A DNA stretch of 24,794 nucleotides. Origin: an uncultured Fretibacterium sp. (GTDB lineage: Bacteria > Synergistota > Synergistia > Synergistales > Aminobacteriaceae). This document shows, piece by piece, positions 21,067 through 24,794 of this stretch. Under the pieces are notes generated by a model, which ran no database searches, was not told the origin of the DNA, and saw only the letters and a list, made by a program, of their open reading frames with translations. The stretch lies in NCBI GenBank assembly GCA_937915835.1, contig CALGHA010000136.1, positions 1-24,794 on the forward strand, given 5' to 3'. Numbering within the stretch: position 1 is the stretch's first letter; each line of letters opens with the position of its first letter. A program made the position numbers and the translations under genes.

Positions 21067-22467
21067 ATGAAAGATAACGAAATAGTCATAATTAAACGTG
21101 AATATGCTGACTATGCTGATGCTTATGAAATGGTCAGTATGGCTTTTCATCTTGCAGGATACGACGCGGAACATTACGGCCAATCTGACTGGAACCCTTT
21201 GGGAAAATTCATAAAGCCCGGCGATAAAGTTTTGCTTAAGCCCAACATGGTAACTCAGCAAAACCACTTACATGGGGGGGGGACTAAATGCCTTTATACT
21301 CAGTCAGAAGTTACTGCTCCTGTTATAGATTACGTATTGAAAGCTCTTCGAGGTGAAGGGAAAATAATTATCGCTGATGCTCCAGTTCAAGAATGTAATT
21401 TTGATGAATTTATAATAACCAGCGGCTATAAAGCTCTGGTAGATTCTTATCTTGGCAGAACTGGGAATGTCATTATTGAATTGAGGGACTTACGCGGGAT
21501 TTATTCGTGCGTGAAAAGAGGCGTTCATTATTACACGGAGAACATGAACTCACCGGGAGTTGATATAGACTTGGGAGACTCGAGCATGTTTGCCGGATGT
21601 GATACGAGTAAACTAAACAGGCTGAGAATAACTAATTATGATCCGTCCATCTTGAAAAACTATCACAATTCTTCAAGGCACGTTTATTCTATATCGCGTG
21701 ATGTACTTGAAGCCGACGTAATTATAAGCCTCCCTAAGCCTAAAACTCACAGGAAAGCCGGAGTTACAATTGCCCTGAAAAATTCAATCGGAATGATTTC
21801 CCGCAAAGAGTGTGTTCCTCATCATACAAATGGCTCGCCGTCTCATAATGGAGATCAATATCAAGACGCTTCGTTTTTGGCATGGTGTGAAAATTGCGTG
21901 ATTGACATCAAGAATTTTATAGCTCAAAACTGGAGGATGCCTAAACTTGCCTGGTTATTCTCTAAGAGCACGAAGATTTTACGCATTCTCCAGATTATTA
22001 CATTCAACAAGCCTTCAGGCGACGGGAGCTGGTACGGAAATAACACAATCTGCAAAAGCATAGTTGATATAAACAGGTGCATATTTTACGGTGATGTCAA
22101 CGGCAGACTTCATAACGAGAAACAGAGAAAATATATAGTGATTGCAGACATGATAATTTCAGGCGAACACAACGGCCCTCTCAGTCCAGAACCCAAACAA
22201 AACGGGATAATCGCACTTGGAGAAAATCCTGTTGCTTTCGACGAAGTTATAAGCCTCTTAATGGGAATAAAGCCGGAATATTTCAGGACGCTTCATTATG
22301 CTAAATCCCCTTCAGAATATGACATAAATTATCATGACGGAGAATGTCCCGTAATTATCTCGAACGATGAAAAGTATAACGCTAAAACTCCTGCTGAGAT
22401 CGACAGTGCTGATATATTATATTTTAAGCCAGGTGATACATGGCGCGAGGCATTCATAAACAGATGA
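21067..22467 (+). CDS. DUF362 domain protein with in-frame G9 tract
   Basis: A 466-residue DUF362 protein. Characteristic blocks are GDKVLLKPNMV (about 53-63), TAPVIDYVLKALRG, KIIIADAPVQE, VIISLPKPKTHRKAGVTIALKNSIGM (residues about 217-243) and the late IIALGENPVAFDEV. No 4Fe-4S ferredoxin motif is seen. The family is widespread and mostly uncharacterised; members occur near capsule and exopolysaccharide genes. A G9 run at 21274-21282 encodes Gly70-72. One G more gives GAC TAA and a stop at about residue 74; one G fewer also ends the protein within about 20 codons. The gene is therefore on in this sequence but could switch off. It follows the ATP-grasp gene by four bases, which suggests a shared pathway. 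Confidence 0.8.
   Translation: MKDNEIVIIKREYADYADAYEMVSMAFHLAGYDAEHYGQSDWNPLGKFIKPGDKVLLKPNMVTQQNHLHGGGTKCLYTQSEVTAPVIDYVLKALRGEGKIIIADAPVQECNFDEFIITSGYKALVDSYLGRTGNVIIELRDLRGIYSCVKRGVHYYTENMNSPGVDIDLGDSSMFAGCDTSKLNRLRITNYDPSILKNYHNSSRHVYSISRDVLEADVIISLPKPKTHRKAGVTIALKNSIGMISRKECVPHHTNGSPSHNGDQYQDASFLAWCENCVIDIKNFIAQNWRMPKLAWLFSKSTKILRILQIITFNKPSGDGSWYGNNTICKSIVDINRCIFYGDVNGRLHNEKQRKYIVIADMIISGEHNGPLSPEPKQNGIIALGENPVAFDEVISLLMGIKPEYFRTLHYAKSPSEYDINYHDGECPVIISNDEKYNAKTPAEIDSADILYFKPGDTWREAFINR
21274..21282 (+). repeat. Homopolymer G9 tract in the DUF362 gene
   Basis: Nine G residues encode three glycines just after the KPNMV block. The present length keeps the full frame open. Both 8 and 10 G give truncation, so it has the form of a phase-variable switch in the on state. 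Confidence 0.92.
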
Positions 22468-22473
22468 TATAAT
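22465..22473 (+). promoter_or_regulatory. Extended -10 promoter of a small ORF unit
   Basis: TGATATAAT; its TGA is the stop codon of the DUF362 gene. It lies 31 bases before the ATG at 22505 and is identical to the extended -10 boxes before livJ, the HsdR-N gene and the tRNA. Confidence 0.5.
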
Positions 22474-22504
22474 CAAGCATAATTCTTTCATTGTGAGGTC
22501 AATT

Positions 22505-22558
22505 ATGCCTGAAATGGAAGACGTTTTTGTTCATGGATTTTCTCACGGCTCAAAATGA
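22505..22558 (+). CDS. Tiny ORF, 17 residues (MPEMEDVFVHGFSHGSK)
   Basis: A short ORF with an ATG about 32 bases after an extended -10 and a GAGG six bases upstream. Its stop overlaps the start of the next tiny ORF (AAAATGA). No similarity is recognised. It may be a small peptide gene, a leader, or the remains of a longer gene broken by a one-base change. Expression is unproven. Confidence 0.3.
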   Translation: MPEMEDVFVHGFSHGSK

Positions 22559-22614
22559 AGGAGAAGGCATTATTACACGCCGAAAAAGTCAGCGAAAAAA
22601 TCAAGAGCCTGTAA
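22555..22614 (+). CDS. Tiny ORF, 19 residues, overlapping the previous one
   Basis: It begins in the ATGA overlap and encodes a charged, probably helical peptide (MKEKALLHAEKVSEKIKSL). A -1 slip on AAAA at 22552-22555 would join the two ORFs into one protein of about 36 residues. A hairpin follows at 22623-22651. Not recognised; could equally be a decayed gene. Confidence 0.3.
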   Translation: MKEKALLHAEKVSEKIKSL

Positions 22615-22622
22615 AATTTCAA

Positions 22623-22651
22623 TCCCCTTGTCATTGAAACCGGCAGGGGGA
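22623..22651. terminator. Hairpin between the small ORF unit and the secreted-protein gene
   Basis: TCCCCTTG and CGAGGGGGA-like CAGGGGGA pair over eight bases (one G-U) around a 13-base loop. The downstream tails are AT-rich on both strands, so it probably ends transcription from both converging units. Confidence 0.65.
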
Positions 22652-22661
22652 TATTTATTAT

Positions 22662-23210
22662 TTACTTCTTCACAGCCTCACAAGTTACATCAAACGTGTA
22701 TTTATCTTCCGGGTAAGTCTCGTCAAAATTCATTCCCTCAAATCTTATCTCCGCAGTCTTCGCACTCTTTAACTTTACCGTAATTTTGTCCTCACCGTTG
22801 AGATATTCGCTCGTGAATGTCCATGTGTCAGAGCTTTCACGCTTAACGTCATAAGGAAGAGCATATTCCCAAGTCCTTTGGTTGAGAATATTCCCGCGAG
22901 TGTCGACGATCGTGCATTTGTAAATTATATTCGCTGTACCTTCGCCGGAACTCTCGTAAAATTTTATTTCCTCAATTGTCAATGTAAATTTCTCCGCAAT
23001 AATCTCAATATCAACTCCAGGCTGTCTTGGGTCCGTCGCTATTCCTAGTGAGTCAGCAACTGACCAAGTTCCGGAGAGTGAGTAAAATCCTGAAGGCTGA
23101 GCTTGAGCTTGAGTTTGAGTTTTGGGACGTGAAGATTTCTTTGCTTTGGCACATTCGGCGGGACTGCAAGAAAGCATAATTATCATGAACAATGCTAAAA
23201 TTTTACGCAT
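22662..23210 (-). CDS. Secreted or lipoprotein-like protein of unknown function
   Basis: A 182-residue protein with a signal peptide: MRK, a hydrophobic core (about 4-14), then small residues to about A21. A cysteine at 15 (MLSCS) is in poor lipobox context, so periplasmic release is more likely than lipidation. Residues 22-42 are a basic, Gln/Ala/Thr-rich low-complexity linker (TQTQAQAQ). The rest (about 43-182) alternates polar and hydrophobic residues as a beta-sandwich or lipocalin-like fold would, beginning with GFYSLSGTWSV. No family is recognised. AAGGAG precedes the ATG. It is a single gene with a weak promoter candidate at 23266-23238. Confidence 0.62.
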   Translation of the reverse strand: MRKILALFMIIMLSCSPAECAKAKKSSRPKTQTQAQAQPSGFYSLSGTWSVADSLGIATDPRQPGVDIEIIAEKFTLTIEEIKFYESSGEGTANIIYKCTIVDTRGNILNQRTWEYALPYDVKRESSDTWTFTSEYLNGEDKITVKLKSAKTAEIRFEGMNFDETYPEDKYTFDVTCEAVKK

Positions 23211-23237
23211 AACAAGTTTTCTCCTTTACAATAACAG

Positions 23238-23266
23238 AATTTATTTATCACAAAACTTTTTAACAA
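23238..23266 (-). promoter_or_regulatory. Weak promoter candidate for the secreted-protein gene
   Basis: On the minus strand, TTGTTA (23266-23261), a 17-base spacer and TAAATT (23243-23238). Both boxes match the consensus at four of six bases. The rest of the 245-base gap up to cdd is AT-rich with no clear further signal. Confidence 0.28.
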
Positions 23267-23455
23267 GCTGAATTGACACATAAATATTTACATCAAAGAC
23301 TTTCAAGCTGAGTATGTGTAATAAATTTCGGCCTGACTTGATACATTATAAATATCCCCTTTAAGTTGTGAATGCATAATTTTATCATGATATTTAGTGT
23401 AAAATATTGCTTTGTTCATTAATATTATAAATTTAAGGCAGGTAAAATAATTTTC

Positions 23456-23896
23456 ATGTCAGCAAAAGATAACTGGCCTTCAGAAAAAATTTCTCCTGAT
23501 GACCTCCTCAATATGGCCCGTGAAGCCGCAAGACGAGCTTACGTCCCTTATTCGCGCTTTCATGTCGGTGCCGCAATGTTATTCGCAAACGATGAAGTCA
23601 TCCAATCATGCAACGTCGAAAATGCCTCATATGGTGTAACAATTTGTGCCGAACGTGCAGGCGTTGTTATCATGGTCTCTCAGGGAAAACGTAATCCCCT
23701 AGCAATCGCCGTAGCTGGTTCACACGAGGATAAAGATGATTACATGAAAATTGCTTGTCCTCCGTGCGGAGCTTGTCGTCAGGCCCTGATGGAATTTAAT
23801 ACTAATATGTTCGTCGTAATGGCATCGAAAGACGGCGCGAAAATTTACGAGCTGAAAAAGTTACTGCCTCACAATTTCACGCTCGATCCGGATTAA
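23456..23896 (+). CDS. cdd: Cytidine deaminase
   Basis: A 146-residue zinc-dependent cytidine deaminase that converts cytidine and deoxycytidine to uridine and deoxyuridine in pyrimidine salvage. The fold signature is complete: YVPYSRFHVGAA (29-40), NVENASYG (53-60), the zinc ligand and catalytic glutamate in CAER (C64, E66), and the PCGAC pair (C104, C107). Length is typical of the homotetrameric form, slightly extended at both ends. The ATG is preceded by AGGCAGG about 14 bases away, which is a long spacing. era follows after three bases, an arrangement common in many bacteria. Confidence 0.95.
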   Translation: MSAKDNWPSEKISPDDLLNMAREAARRAYVPYSRFHVGAAMLFANDEVIQSCNVENASYGVTICAERAGVVIMVSQGKRNPLAIAVAGSHEDKDDYMKIACPPCGACRQALMEFNTNMFVVMASKDGAKIYELKKLLPHNFTLDPD

Positions 23897-23899
23897 ATC

Positions 23900-24787
23900 A
23901 TGAAAACAGGAACAGTTACGCTTATAGGCCGTCCGAACGTCGGGAAATCTTCACTGATTAACGCTCTGTTACGAACTCACGCGCTGATAATCTCGCCCAA
24001 ACCTCAGACGACGAGAAACTCTATACGCTGCATTTACAACGACAACGAGGCCCAGATAATTTTCACTGACACTCCCGGACTTTACAGGATTAATAATTCG
24101 CGCGACAAACTCGGAATTTTTCTCAATGACGCAATCGCCGGAGCTCTTGAAGATTCTGACGTTGTCTTATGGCTGATTGACGCGGGAACTCGTAAACTTG
24201 CTCAGGATGATTTTGAGATTTCCGTAATGCTTCCGAACGTTCCGGTTATTCTCGTTGCCAGCAAGTCAGATCGTTCAAATCCGGAATTGGCCTTCTCACT
24301 TTATGATAATCTTCACAAGTTCACCGCGAAAATTGCCGTCTCAGCAAAACTCAAACGAGGCCTTGACAAACTCATGAACGAAATCATGCGGCATATTCCC
24401 AATGGTGAGCCTCTTTATGACCCTGATATTCTCATGGACACGACCGAAAAATTCATGGCCAGCGAGATTATACGTGAAAAAATCTTGATGCTCCTTCGTG
24501 ATGAAGTCCCTCATTGCGTGGCCGTCGAAATCGAGGAGTACAAAAGTCCGGAAGAATATCCTGACAGGAAAAAATTATACATTCGCGCGTCATTGATTAC
24601 TGAAACTGAAGGCCAGAAGAAAATTTTAATCGGCTCAGACGGAAGAATGATAAAGAAAATCGGGGAATTATCGCGTAAAAGTCTCGAAGAAATTACGGGA
24701 CTTCCTGTGTATCTCGAACTCTGGGCAAAAGTTTTACCGGGCTGGCGAAAAAATAATACTGCCTTGAAGCGTCTGGGTTATGCGTGA
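23900..24787 (+). CDS. era: GTPase Era
   Basis: A 295-residue essential GTPase that binds the 3' end of 16S rRNA and helps mature the 30S subunit. G1 is GRPNVGKSS (10-18), G2 lies in PQTTRNSI (35-42), G3 is DTPG (57-60), and G4 reads SKSD (121-124) where NKxD is usual. G5 is VSAK. A C-terminal KH domain follows (about 205-295) with KKILIGSDGRMIKKIG and WAKVLPGWR. It sits three bases after cdd and is probably co-transcribed. The stop is seven bases before the window end, so the gene is complete. Confidence 0.96.
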   Translation: MKTGTVTLIGRPNVGKSSLINALLRTHALIISPKPQTTRNSIRCIYNDNEAQIIFTDTPGLYRINNSRDKLGIFLNDAIAGALEDSDVVLWLIDAGTRKLAQDDFEISVMLPNVPVILVASKSDRSNPELAFSLYDNLHKFTAKIAVSAKLKRGLDKLMNEIMRHIPNGEPLYDPDILMDTTEKFMASEIIREKILMLLRDEVPHCVAVEIEEYKSPEEYPDRKKLYIRASLITETEGQKKILIGSDGRMIKKIGELSRKSLEEITGLPVYLELWAKVLPGWRKNNTALKRLGYA

Positions 24788-24794
24788 GAAATAA

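Noticed and set aside
1..24794. Very frequent GAAAATTTTC-like palindromes, considered as an uptake or chromosome-organising signal.
   Set aside because: They vary in flanks and length and sit mostly in coding DNA where Lys, Phe, Glu and Ile codons produce them; a count against a codon-shuffled control would be needed.

Overview
The window looks like chromosomal DNA of a Gram-negative (diderm) anaerobe, most likely an uncultured gut-type member of the Synergistota. The clues are a lipid A-type acyltransferase, a YvyF-type zinc-ribbon protein fused into a unit with a prepilin peptidase, a complete branched-chain amino acid (Liv) ABC transporter, an orphan citrate lyase ligase, LarE, moderately AT-rich DNA, and many GTG/TTG starts. 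The phylum call is an inference (about 0.5); no rRNA or phylogenetic marker other than Era is present.

Layout. 1-1363 (minus): a lauroyl-type acyltransferase followed by a RuvX/YqgF-like nuclease that runs off the left edge. 1601-2793 (plus): YvyF-like protein and prepilin peptidase, translationally coupled. 2779-3789 (minus): LarE and, upstream of it, tRNA-Ser(UGA) with its own terminator. 3872-4912 (plus): citC. 4950-9275: a mixed accessory stretch with a TIR-like nucleotide-binding protein (minus), a MATE exporter (plus), a SAM methyltransferase (minus) and a lone HsdR-N/PD-(D/E)XK protein (plus). 9331-13988 (plus): livJ, livH, a fused livM-livG and livF, with a stem-loop after livJ that probably lowers expression of the downstream genes. 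14072-14410 (plus): a small glycine-zipper protein whose apparent promoter has a 13-T homopolymer between the -35 and -10 boxes.

14464-22467 is the most interesting part. A minus-strand operon encodes a HAD-IB phosphatase, a TupA-like ATP-grasp ligase and a HisC/CobD-like PLP enzyme, all overlapping. A plus-strand unit encodes a second TupA-like ATP-grasp and a DUF362 protein. Between them lie yitT and a NYN-domain ribonuclease-like gene. The HAD gene carries a C10 tract that puts its real C-terminus out of frame, and the DUF362 gene carries a G9 tract that is in frame. A heptamer tandem repeat sits just downstream of a near-consensus promoter for the second unit. Together these suggest phase-variable modification of a surface glycan, possibly attachment of an amino alcohol or amino acid by an amide bond.

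22465-22651 is a small independent unit (promoter, two overlapping tiny ORFs, hairpin). 22662-23210 (minus) encodes a secreted protein of unknown function, and 23456-24787 (plus) is a housekeeping cdd-era pair. No IS element, integrase, CRISPR array or rRNA was seen. No gene-free stretch exceeds 300 bases.
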